From contig CM054181.1 in the NCBI GenBank assembly GCA_028829895.1, positions 106,922,860-106,986,859 on the forward strand: a stretch of DNA of 64,000 nucleotides. The letters run 5' to 3'. This document shows positions 52,101 through 62,343 of this stretch, in pieces. Every line of letters starts with the position of its first letter. Position 1 is the stretch's first letter. This DNA is from Sinotaia quadrata (lineage: Eukaryota; Mollusca; Gastropoda; Architaenioglossa; Viviparidae). Made by a program: the position numbers and the translations under genes. The notes beneath the pieces are model-generated. The model saw only the letters and a list, made by a program, of their open reading frames with translations, was not told the origin of the DNA and searched no databases.

Positions 52101-55100
52101 TCTCCTCTGTCATCAATTTGTGGTAAATTGCTAGGGACTGGCAAATATTCATCTTCCGACATATAAATAGAATCATCAGCTTCATCGACATCAGAGTCAG
52201 CAGTTGGATGACACAGCCAGTCAATGAACTGAATGCACTTTGTGATGAAGAAGCCATAACTTGTAATGTTGTCTCTGGCAACAGGCAGAAAAATATTTTT
52301 TATAAACATCTTTTGAATCAAATGAACAGTCTAACTCTAATATAACTATCCATTTGTAGAAGTGATAACAATTGCCTGCTAAAGGAAATACATATTTGTT
52401 TCACACTGATTGGCTTATTTGAAAGACTAAGAAACTGTGTTTGTTCTCTGGTGACACTAAATTGTGACTAAACCAAATGGATGCCTTCACTCTTTGTGAC
52501 GCTAAGGGTACAAAATCAGGTAAGAGGTTAATAAAATATTTATTGTTCAATGGATACCCAATGCATAGTTTCAAATGATTGACTGGACATCTCATTAACT
52601 GATTTATTTTTTCAATGAGATAATTTTAATTTTAATACCTACAGTCGCAAAACTGAAAAAGTAGACAATCCATTGGCTGCTCAAAAATTTATGGTTGATG
52701 TTATAACATTCTATACAAATGCAGTCAGTGCGATCAAGAAAATAATATCTATTACAGTATTAGTAACAGAGTGCTGAAGCTCACATCACTACTGAAAGTG
52801 AAACCTATAAACAAACGTGAAACCGTCAGACATTTTGGAACTGGTGAGACTTTTTCCACAAATTGTAGCTCCAGCAGAATTTGATTGTTTACAGATCAAG
52901 TTTATTGAATATCACTTTATCAGGTTGCGGATTTAAGCAATGTCAATACTGATGGAAGTTATGATGATTTCTGGCATCAAATTGGACAAATCACTAGACA
53001 TGGCAAAGAGTACAGATTGCTGTTAATCAAAGTTGGCACTTCCACACAGAACAGTAGAAGTGGAACGCATGTTCTCAGCTGTTAGTTTACTGAAAACCAA
53101 TTTGAGAAACAAATTGTCTACTCCAGTGTTGGAAAGTTTGCTAACTGTGAGGAATGGACCAGCAAAAATTAGTCCCACAATGATTGACAGTGTCAGCGTT
53201 TCTATATATAATCATAAGCAGGAGAACTAAACACTGATGAGAATGTAATACAATAAACTAATGCTATAAAATAGACTGACAGTGACAATGACATAGTCAA
53301 ACGAATATATTTAATTTTTTAGCTTCATAGTTTCAGACATTTTATATTAAAAGTGTCTCCGTAAAAAATTGTGTTTATCCGTAAAAATTGTGGACATTTT
53401 CAATATTTGTCAATAAATTTTATTTAATCGAGTTGGCAACATTGCTCCTGTCTGGTAAACTACGCCTTCAAATATAACTCTTAATCTAAATGTGGCAGGT
53501 CTTCAAAAAAGAAATGCTAAGTATTAAGAAAAACCCAACAAAGAATGGTTAGAGGGTAATTTCAATTGTTAATCAATCATTCACTTTATTGAATCATTGT
53601 CAGATATAATTTTGATACAACAGTATAAAGTTTTTATACAGCTTTAGTTCTTTAATAATTTTATTTCAATAAAATAAACAAATTATGCAACTAAATATTT
53701 AATTAAAAAAAATAATTTTGAGAGGGGGTGGGAATCTAACCTCTTAAGAACTGCAATAAAAAAATTTATAATGATTAAAAAGTAAAAGTCAATTAAAAAC
53801 CAAAGTAATAATACTATATGTATTTAGATATTAATTTACTAGTAATAGCAATTATTTTTTTTTAATGTTAAAGAGTTCAGTTTTAAATTCCATGTATCCT
53901 AGATATTAATTTACTACATGTATTAGCAATTACATTTTTAGTGTTAAAGAGAGCAGTTGTAAATTCCATGTACCTAGACTAATTATTACATGTACAAGTG
54001 AATTATTAAACAGATACTAATTCATACTATGTTTATAATATATATTAAGTGTAATATTTGTTAAGCCAAGACCCTGAAAATATAATTGCTTGGTTAAGTT
54101 TTATTACTAAATGAAATGTGTGTACAAAATACATTTTTAATGAAAATAAGCTGGAGGAGACTTCAGCTCAATTGTCAAAGTTTGCTGAAAAGTGAAAGCT
54201 TAGCATTATTCTTTTCTAGTTGACTCTTTAACTTAAACAAAAACTACAGAAAATATTGTTTTAAAAAAAATAGTCATGATATCTTAAAATAGGAAATATT
54301 ATTAATTAAATAATTACACAGTCTAAAGAAAAATTAGCATAATATAAATTATAAATAAAGCTACAGTTTTAATTTTACCAAAGTGTGCTTCTAATCTTAG
54401 TTATATAGTTTAAAAATTGGTTTGAAATAGATTAGGGTTGTCGCAAGGAAATAATTAGAAACTATAGGAATGAAGATCAAAGACATCGATCTTGCATTCG
54501 TATAGCTGCTTAAATTAACTTGTAGTTACTAAATAAATTCATACACAAGTAAAGAGCTATATTTAATGGAAACAATACTAACTGTTAGAAGCATAACAAG
54601 CATCATGGTTAATTGCTTTCAAAGTTTGCTGCAGCTCTAAATTTTCTAAAATATGCACTGTGGCTATTGCTAGAATTTGAAGCAGATGCTTTTTCAGTTA
54701 CCTAAGACTGTAAGAGAAAGTAGGTGTTTGTGCTAAACTGCTGCCAAAGTATATTTTAAATACAAGTTTAGTAGAGGAATAAATGCTCATCTCATTGAAG
54801 GTTTCATCTGGAAAAAAATTATTCAAACGTGGTAACAGCCATTTCAAATTAGCTAAGTTTTTAATTGATTACCAAAGCTTGAGTTTTAAAGTTACGAAAA
54901 TGGATCAGGAGAAAGCTCAGGGAGGCACCTTTATTTATTTTTTGTTCATACTTTTGAAAGAAAAAGTCAAACTTGGTCACGCAAAAAGAAATTTGGACCA
55001 CAGCAAATTTTTCTGTCTTGTCGACAAGGGCTGCAAGGCCCCATTTTTAACAAAAACATACCCAACACTTAGTAAGAAAGAAAGAAAAATAATTAAACAT

Positions 55101-58100
55101 GGTTTGAGTCACATTAATTAAAATAAGTGTGTTAGATAAAGAAATGATTTTAATTTTATCCAAGTTCCATCATCAAATAATTGTATTAAAGTATCACACT
55201 TCACTACAGAAAATCACCATATTTTTGCGCTAAACGCTACTTATTCCTGCAAAACAGTGACGTTGAGACTATCTAATTTAATGGTTATCTTTAATTGCAA
55301 TATTAAATAGTATTTATTTATTACTTATAAATTGTTTATGACTTTATGATACTACTAATACTATTGCCTTGGATTCATTTCTGTTTATCATTTCTCTTTC
55401 TATTGATCAGATGTATCCTGATATTTGTATTAGTGCCTAACTTGTGAGATACCAGTTTTAGAAAACAGGTTGCTACTTTTTTCAGCATATGATTTAAAAT
55501 GTACAAGAAAGTAATATGAAGTAAAAAAAAAAAAACATGTTTATGAATATTAGTAATGAAAAGGAACTAACCTGTAACATTTTACTATTTTTAGTATATT
55601 AAATTATTAGTATTACTAATATCACTTTGTGTAATAGTTTATTATATTTCAAATCTTCAATATACTTGCAGACAAATGATGAAGTTTCAGAAACCTGCCA
55701 GAATGTAAGTAACATATATGTTTGCACAATGTACATTTTATATATAGATATATAATAAATTAATATTTTAAAATGTAATATGAGCTTTGCTAACACAACA
55801 GTTAATGAGTTATGAATAGTGTCATATCTTATCAATGTAGGGATTACACTCTTTTGTAGAGCAGAAATTATTATGATTTTAGTACAGTGTTTGGATGAAT
55901 AACTATGAGATTAATATTCAAGTTTTATGTGTGCATGCGGTGATGATTAGTTTTTTTCCTTCACTTGCAACACTCTTTGGGCATCATTCCTGTGATATTG
56001 ATTCAGGAGATAATGGGCTAGGTTTATGTGATGGAAAGCAAGTCATATATGATACATTTGGCTTTGGTTTGATTCAAGAAGTTGATTGCATAGACTCATC
56101 TACTATAACTGACCATTTCATTTTTGATCACACTTATCCACAGTATGCACATGACTAGGAAGATACTTTCTTGCTAACTCTCTGTGTATACATTCCCATG
56201 CAGATGAAACATAATGCAAGTGTGGTGGAAGTCTAAATGCTTTCAGGGGCTAACTATAAAAGAACAAAAAATTGTATTGTCAGTTGTAATGCTCTGTCAG
56301 AACAGCTCTGTTGACAGCTAATCATATTAAGAAAGATTCATCTTACCTTATCTCAGAGCTTACAGTAGGATGACAGCAGCAAGCTTCCACCCCATCCCCT
56401 GAGTAATCAAAAACACATCCCTATGTGAGGAGGCCCTTTTGAAAATTTTGAGATACGCAACCCTGGGTAAACATTACCTAGAGTGAAATATATTGAAATG
56501 AAAATCATAGGGGATGCTACTCATGAAACTTGCTGTGAGCTTTATCTTTTATTTTCTGCCCCCTTTTTGGAACTGCAAGCCAATGGACCTATTTTATTTG
56601 ACATAAGTATTATATCCTCCTATTGCACACCATCTGGATGTGTGTTGGAAAAATGTATGTTATTTGTAATTTAAAAAATAATACAGAGTGAAAAGAACAA
56701 AATAAGAGAGAAATGCCTCCACCCAAAAAATAGAAAAGATTAGACAGGTAGGCAATTTATATACTTTTTAAAAAGAACTAATTGAATCCTTTAAAAAAAA
56801 TATAAATGCAATATGACATTACTTATAGTATATACTAACTTCCAACTATTTAGGAAACTTTATTCTTGGTAATGGTATAGTATTAGTAATAGTAACGCAA
56901 ATGTGGAAGAAATCCACTAGCTGATAGATTTGCTTATTATGATCAACAGTATATTTAAAATTTGATATATGCAGTCTTTTCACAAAAGGGGGGAAAAAAA
57001 TTCCTATAAATGAAATTAAATTCAAAAGTCACCAGTGATTTGCATATAAAGAGGTAATGAAAAGTTATATTCAGAATTAATCCTTGATTTGCTCATCAAA
57101 GCAATATTGATGATTTAGACCCCCCTCCCCACCTAAAAAAAAAAATTAAAAAGTTTGCTGATTCACTTAGTTTAAACGAGGATAACGTGTCACACACTGA
57201 TTAAGTGATTATGAAAAGCATTTAGATGCTTGTTTTGGGGGGTCTATTAAAGGTATGTAAGAATGTATGTTTTTAACTCTTTGAACCCAAGTCTTGCTGT
57301 TTTGGTCCTTCTAGTTCTATAAACAATTCATTCACAAGTGACTGATATATGTATTTAGGTCTCTTACTTTAGATTGGCAGTCTGGACGTGAAAATATGGG
57401 ACAGATATTGATGTCATGACTTATTACATATTAGAGGTAAGCTACCTTAATGGCAGCACCTATAATTTAATTCATTTTGCAGTTTTAAAATCCTTTACAT
57501 GATGAAAATCAGGGAAGTTCTTAAAGGCTAATAAGTTGTTAAACTCAATGATTCAGAGGATAATGAATTAGATTTAGGTCATGGTTATTGTAAAGTGACA
57601 TTGAAATGGAATCTGATGATCATTTGAGAGACAGAATATGTAAATCAGATGATGATCAATCTAGAAGGTCAGTCTAAATTTATGTGTCAATATTGTAAAA
57701 GTTATCTAAGCTTAAAGGAAGGATCTCCATACTTGGAGGACTGGTAGTGGTACAGTAAGTAGGAATACTGGAAATGATCAGTCAGTCTGAGATAGAATAA
57801 TTAAAAGTATATAAAACTGAGATGGTTTTTCACAGTAACTAGTTTTGCTAATATGTCCGTTTTTTTGCTCAGAACCCTGGAGGAATGGGGTTTAAAAGCT
57901 GGGTGGCCAGGTTTCAAAGGGCTAATTTCTTATCTCCGTTTATATAAAACAAACATGCAGTTATAGCTGTATTTGAGCCAATTGGGATAGAAATGTTTGC
58001 CATTGAAGAACTTGTAAAAGTTATATAGTCTTCCTCATAGTAACTGAACGAACACCGTGTTCAAATAATTGATGAGAAAAACAAATCTAAAATAAAATGT

Positions 58101-61100
58101 TTTGTTATCTCTTTCATGAGCATTAAAAAAAAAAATTAAATCAGTTAATTGTTATCAATATCGTTCTTAAGACAAACAAAATTTGTAACTTTATGTTTAC
58201 ACTTTCTTTAGACTTAATTTGAAGTTTTTAAATAAATAAATATTTGGTCTATTATTATAAATGCCTCACTTTTCTCCCACCCTTCACCAATAGTTTCTTA
58301 GAATTTGTGAGAAAAGATAATACTTCAAACATTAAGCATGATTTACATGAATTCTTAGTGCTACTGAATATTCTTTTTAAAGAATGCAACTTTTTCAGAC
58401 TATTTTTAATAACTGTTTATAGCTTATAAGTTATATACTCAAATAAGTTTGTACAATGCTATAACTAGTAGAATATCTAGCCTTGCATACTTTTTTGTTT
58501 GTGCTGTACATGTATTTTGAATTTGTCTTTAGTCTTTTTTTTATGGTAATGTTATATATTAATAATATAGTAATATTTAATATTTAGATTGCTTTTGTAC
58601 CTTAATATTTTCTCAATACTATTAATTGTTGTGTACTTCATACATTTACTTCTTTTTGTTGAATTCACAAATCACAACCACAAAGTGCGTGAAAGGACTT
58701 TTGCAATTTCACCTAGACAAGGTTATGTAGAATCTATTATTACTTATCTCTAATAACTCCATTTCTGTTCTCTGATAAGAACTATCCTGTGATTTGTATT
58801 GACACTAATCAGTTGAATTGTGTTTTAGGATATTGAAGACTATAGATATTAAAATTGTTTGAATATGGTTTCATGGAAATATTGATCTAAGTAGTAATCA
58901 TTTTCATTGTATTTGTTATATGTATATTTGATTGTTGATTTAATAAATTTGTTAAATTTATTGACCTTCTTACTCATATTGATAACCTTTGGAGAAAAGT
59001 GTGGGTGGATGTGGGCTCACTAATATAGATTATAGATGGATTTGTCTTCTCCTTTAGTAAGAAGTTTTCCACCTATGGAAATATTGTGTAATGGTAAATG
59101 GGTTTCATTAATGTTGTGGAATAGAGAAAATGTTTACAGCGTCCACATATCCAAAAGTAAGAGAGATGAGTGGTACCTTCTGGAGAATTATTAAATTAAA
59201 ATTTGAATTGAGAATTATATAAATTGAGATTCTCATCACTTGTAATTAGTTAATGGATGATTATAATCATAACCATTAACTAAATGGTGTTAGCATTGCA
59301 GTATGCATGTATACCATTATATGTAAAAAGTAGCAAATACACTTAATATTTGACCAACTGTCAAACATTTCCTAGAACTAGAATATATTTTTAAAGTAAA
59401 GAGAAGATGTGTACAAGATAATCCTATAAACGGAGAGCATGCTAATTACTTTGCACTTTATTCACCATTCTGATATCAAAGGACATTTTTGATATTTGGA
59501 TAAGCTTCAAGTAAAATTAAAATACTAAAAGAAACAAAATTGTGCTGTATCAGCTCATTACAAAAATCTTCATGGAGATTAGTAAAGAGCTTTCATTTTG
59601 TTAGTGTTCATATATTATATATATAAATGTCAAAAGAAAAATAATACAACATATGATGAAAACAATATTTAATGTCTACTCTAGTTCCTGTGGCACTACA
59701 AGCAAGATTTGACCAAGGATGATCGGTTTGATTCGGCATCAAATGAAATATGTGTTGAAGAGCTACAAAAGGCAAGTGCAGGTTGATAATTTGTTTGGCT
59801 GACATGGCCTAAATATTTGCCTTTTTTTTCTTTAGTATGATTTTTGCTGTTGCTATAGTATGTGTAAAAACAAAATACTTAGATTACTGTGTCATTTCTG
59901 TCACAAATGTAATAATTCAGATTTGAACTTGTAATGCCATTAATAATATTGTCATGTAGTCATTATTGTTACATTTGAACAGACATAAACATGTCTAGCA
60001 AATGTGACTGTTATTATATTATAAATATTTAATACAATTTTTAGTTAATCAAACTATAAATTTTATACTAATTGTAATATATATTATATAATAATATAAT
60101 TATACATTTTCCAGTTAACCATAAGTATTCTATAATAATATACTAATTACCATAGTGTCCACAAGACACACACTTAGATACTGCCTTTGAAAATTAAAAA
60201 AAAAATGTGTGTGTGTGAATGATATAAGTAAATAGCCAGGATCTCAACATTTATTCGGTCCTTTTTAACAGAGAATACATTTTTAGAGATTATAATTTTT
60301 ATAATTTTTGTTACCTGAAGCTTATTTTCTGATAGGTGCAATTTATTTTGTACAGGTTTAGTTTGGATACTTTTTATCTTTAAAGCAAAGGAAGATGTTA
60401 AAATCTTAAATACATTCATTTTCCTTAGTCATATTGGTTAGCAACTGCATGTGAATTTACCAGTACATTATTCTTTGAACAGGTACTTTGATTCAGCTTA
60501 GAAAAGCAAACAAATAATTACAGGTAGGCTTCAGTTTATGAAGCTTCACTATACACTGTGTCATATTAATGCCCTTTTAAAATAATAATGAAAACATTAA
60601 TTATTTCAAAGATAAGAAAATGCAAGCATAAATGCAGCACAGAAAGTGTTTACCTAGGTAGTGCTAATGTCAGCATTGCTTTATCCCTTGTCCATCAGCG
60701 AACATGTGTTGTGAGCTGTGCCTTAAATTTTAATAATTTTCTGTGTTCAGTAAAACCTTATTTTAAGTAAAGTGTGCAACCATGTCTTCTAAGCATAGTG
60801 GTGGATCTGTGCCTGCACGTGTTAAAAAAAAATGCAAATTTATAACGAATGAAATATGGACAGTATTCATTATTAGGAATCTGGTGAGCAGTGTTTACAA
60901 GTGTGCAAGACCTTAAACTTAGCACCTTCTACTGTTAGGACTATTATGGATAATGTTGAAGAGATCATGCAGTCACAGAAATTAATATATGTTTCTAGAA
61001 CAACTTATTGAAGGAGTTGTGAGATAACAGAGAAGTTATTAGAGCTGTGGATAGATGATATGAACCAAAATAATATTCCTGTAACACAGGCAGTGGTTAC

Positions 61101-62343
61101 GGATTGTCTAGGAACTTGTTCAATTAAATTAATGAGGAATTGGGAAGGATTGAATGATTTTCAGCTACTAGTAGTAGTGGCTGCTTTTCCTGGTTAAAAA
61201 ACCAATCCAGAATTCACAATGTAAAAATTACTGGTGAGTTGGCTAGCACCAATACTTGCAGGTGCTGATGAATATTCTCCCATATTTCAAAAGTTAATGA
61301 ATGAAGGTTGCTACTACCCAGATTGGACAAGGTTTTTTTCTGCCCAAGAGTCAGACCAGGACACCATTAAGAATCTCCTGTGCCATTTTAGATTGATACT
61401 GTCCAGCATAAAGGTTAGACTGATTAGCAACAACCTGAAATATTTTTCAAGGAATAAATAATGAGAAAAAGGTCCATAAATTAGTTGCTTCATCAGACAA
61501 ATTAATATATTTAGGTCCTTGGAGGTCAGAAAACTGAATAATTCTTCCACATGTCTGTCCATTCATGATCTAAAATATTACCATGTCTTCATCTTCAGTT
61601 TTTTCATTGTCACTTTTCACTTTCTCTATCATCTTTGATAAGTGGGTCAGAGTCAATATGATATCTGATGTCTGATGCTGATTATCAAAATATGTAGATC
61701 TGTCATTTTTCTCCTCCCCCCCCCCCCAATGCACACACACTCAAGTTCATTTAATATCTCATTACTTGAAAAATCTTTTTTTTTTCCAGCAAAAAAAATC
61801 AGAGAAAATTAGAGAGTTTAAAAAAAAAATCACAGAAAATCAGCCTCTTGATGCAGAACAAAGCAATCTATATTAAAATATATTTGTAAATGGCCACTTT
61901 CAATTGGAAACTTGCAAAATCTTGTATACCTAGGACTTCTATTGCCACATGGAAACAAAATAAACATCTTTGTATTGGGTGTTTTGGACAGTACTAAATA
62001 AGAAAAACTCTGGACTCTTGGGCAAATTGGACTGTAAAGGGTTAAATTATTACAAAAAGTACAAGACAAGATTAGAATGGTTAGCTTGAAATGTTTTATA
62101 TTGTTCTCTTGACTCTTTCAGCTGACTGAGTGCAAAAACCTGGCACCAGGTGAGGGACTTATCATTCCATGCCTGATTGAGTATTCTGACAATATCACTT
62201 CGCGTGCCTGTCAGAATTTCCTCCACAAGATGGCTAACATTGTCTTCTCTGACTACCGTTTGATCTACCATTTTGCTGAAAACTGTAATGATGACATCAC
62301 TACATTGAAATGTGGCCGCCTGAATTCTAATTATCAGGATTCT
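49032..62343 (+). CDS. GLG1: GLG1 (Golgi apparatus protein 1), 5' part, five exons, continues past the window
   Basis: Exons at 49032-49111, 49475-49778, 55672-55704, 59685-59771 and 62122-62343 join in phase to 242 codons of a protein that is over 1100 residues in vertebrates. Residues 1 to about 27 are a signal peptide (basic MASSRRR, then FFFVLLLCFV). A Gln/Asn-rich spacer follows, then Cys-rich GLG1 repeats: ECAEDVQKFC, FSVLDCLQ, CQNFLWHYK, CVEELQKLTEC, IIPCLIEYSDN and CQNFLHKMANIVFSDYRLI. An N-glycosylation sequon (NIT) lies in exon 5. The protein is a type I membrane sialoglycoprotein of the Golgi (ESL-1/MG160/CFR-1) that binds FGFs and handles secreted growth factors. The 5.9, 4.0 and 2.4 kb introns hold transposon remnants. 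Later exons, the transmembrane segment and the tail are outside the window. Confidence 0.95.
49475..49778 (+). CDS. GLG1: GLG1 exon 2, spacer and first Cys-rich repeat
   Basis: 304 bases, phase 2 in, phase 0 out, between TTCAAG and GTAAGT. The first two thirds code a Gln/Asn-rich, poorly conserved spacer. The last third codes PECAEDVQKFC, NNFSVLDCLQ and NDER, which fit the start of GLG1 repeat 1. Confidence 0.95.
50840..51115 (+). repeat. Diverged tandem repeat with AACAAGTCCAGTGAAAATTC phrases
   Basis: About three diverged units of 90-110 bp share GTCCAATGCACATTTTTTAA, CAAGTCCAGTGAAAATTCCA and AGTTTACA. It lies in GLG1 intron 2. Confidence 0.7.
51732..52321 (-). pseudogene. piggyBac-like transposase remnant in GLG1 intron 2
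   Basis: Read on the - strand, 52321-52040 codes an acidic segment (DSDVDEADDSIYMSEDEYLP) like the N-terminus of piggyBac-type transposases. After a break, 52013-51732 codes FQAFFPENIVQQIVEYMN and EIYQFVGIIILAGI, which fit the start of the DDE_Tnp_1_7 domain (helix before the TN-x-Y position, then the E-x-x-x-F-x-G-x-x-I-x-x-G block). The catalytic aspartates are not present and stops interrupt the frame, so it is dead and truncated. Confidence 0.72.
52670..53450 (+). pseudogene. hAT-family transposon remnant in GLG1 intron 2
   Basis: The + strand codes, in pieces, LVRLFPQIVAPAEFDCLQ, then DDFWHQIGQI and, after a frameshift near 53030, the hAT C-terminal dimerisation segment ALPHRTVEVERMFSAVSLLK plus RNKLS. 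Stops and the frameshift mark it as inactive. The 3' side ends near 53450 with GAGTTGGCAACATTGCTCCTG, plausible as a hAT terminal repeat (CAGGAGCAATGTTGCCAAC on the other strand). The 5' part of the element is missing. Confidence 0.78.
53825..53975 (+). repeat. Two-copy tandem repeat, 75-bp unit
   Basis: Two diverged copies of TAGATATTAATTTACTA..., GTTAAAGAG...CAGTT and AAATTCCATGTA in GLG1 intron 2. Confidence 0.78.
55672..55704 (+). CDS. GLG1: GLG1 exon 3, 33-base microexon
   Basis: Eleven codons (TNDEVSETCQN), phase 0 in and out, between TTGCAG and GTAAGT. It supplies the cysteine and the acidic stretch expected just before the FLWHYK segment, so the protein alignment is unbroken. It lies 5.9 kb from exon 2 and 4.0 kb from exon 4. 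Confidence 0.9.
57273..57925 (+). mobile_element. piggyBac-like non-autonomous element
   Basis: The left end reads TTAACTCTTTGAACCC. The right end, on the other strand, reads TTAGCCCTTTGAAACC, an imperfect terminal inverted repeat that starts at a TTAA-type target (one side mutated to CTAA), as in piggyBac elements. About 650 bp long. The inside keeps short acidic coding phrases (NDSEDNELDLGHG) like a piggyBac transposase N-terminus but no full frame, so it is a deletion derivative. Confidence 0.7.
58720..59310 (+). repeat. Unclassified interspersed repeat, copy D
   Basis: Matches copy B (10115-10690) along its whole length in the same orientation. Shared phrases include CTAATAACTCCATTTCTGTT, CCTGTGATTTGTATTGACAC, GGTTTCATGGAAATATTGAT and ATTCTCATCACTTGTAATTA. 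No coding frame. Confidence 0.9.
59685..59771 (+). CDS. GLG1: GLG1 exon 4, with a GC donor
   Basis: 29 codons, phase 0 in and out, after the acceptor CTCTAG. It codes FLWHYKQDLTKDDRFDSASN and EICVEELQK. The donor reads AAG|GCAAGT, the consensus for rare GC-AG introns. The phase-0 join to exon 5 gives nine residues between two conserved cysteines, the same spacing as in vertebrate GLG1. The nearest GT, four bases on, would break the frame. Confidence 0.93.
60521..61470 (+). pseudogene. Tigger/pogo-like (Tc1/mariner) transposase remnant
   Basis: From the ATG at 60782 the + strand codes MSSKHSGGSVPARVKKK. After frameshifts it codes LNLAPSTVRTIMDN (the helix-turn-helix of a CENP-B/pogo-type DNA-binding domain), then CEITEKLLELWIDDMNQNNI with PVTQAVV (second DNA-binding domain), then NVKITGELAST and EYSPIFQKLMNEGCY, matching the stretch before the first catalytic DE of DDE_1 transposases. 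The catalytic part is lost and there are several frameshifts and stops. CAGGTAGGCTTCAGTTTATG at 60521, just after a TA, looks like the left terminal repeat. The right end was not found. Confidence 0.75.
61560..62045 (-). mobile_element. piggyBac-like end fragment in GLG1 intron 4
   Basis: On the - strand the fragment begins at the TTAA at 62042-62045 with TTAACCCTTTACAGTCC, a piggyBac-type end. Some 300-480 bp inside, the same strand codes acidic DDRESEK-like and DHEWTDMWKNYSVF phrases as found early in piggyBac transposases. The other end is missing or overwritten next to the Tigger-like remnant. Confidence 0.5.
61717..61740 (+). repeat. C-homopolymer and CA simple repeat
   Basis: Run of about ten C followed by CACACAC in GLG1 intron 4; a likely site of sequencing error. 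Confidence 0.8.
62122..62343 (+). CDS. GLG1: GLG1 exon 5, Cys-rich repeats 2-3
   Basis: 74 codons, phase 0 in and out, between TTTCAG and GTAAGT. It codes LTECKNLAPGEGLIIPCLIE, CQNFLHKMANIVFSDYRLI and NCNDDITTLKCG, including the FSDYRLI block strongly conserved in GLG1. Confidence 0.96.

Larger units (their letters stand above)
49779..55671 (+). other. GLG1 intron 2
   Basis: 5.9 kb. It holds a possible piggyBac-type end near 49956, a three-copy diverged repeat at 50840-51115, a dead piggyBac-like transposase (51.7-52.3 kb), a dead hAT (52.7-53.45 kb) and a two-copy repeat at 53825-53975. The remainder is AT-rich with no gene seen. Confidence 0.8.
55705..59684 (+). other. GLG1 intron 3
   Basis: 4.0 kb. 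It holds a short piggyBac-like element (57273-57925) and copy D of the interspersed repeat. 55.9-56.7 kb has two longer open stretches without recognisable similarity, which I do not call genes. Confidence 0.8.
59772..62121 (+). other. GLG1 intron 4, GC-AG type
   Basis: 2.35 kb, starting GCAAGT and ending TTTCAG. It contains a dead Tigger-like element and a piggyBac-like end fragment. Confidence 0.88.

Noticed and set aside
54783..55121. 112-codon open frame in GLG1 intron 2
   Set aside because: Lysine-rich translation with no family I recognise, no clear splice context, and a length expected by chance in AT-rich DNA of this size.
55895..56674. Two open frames (87 and 63 codons) in GLG1 intron 3, considered as a piggyBac remnant
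   Set aside because: A few acidic phrases only; no TTAA ends and no conserved transposase block could be found.
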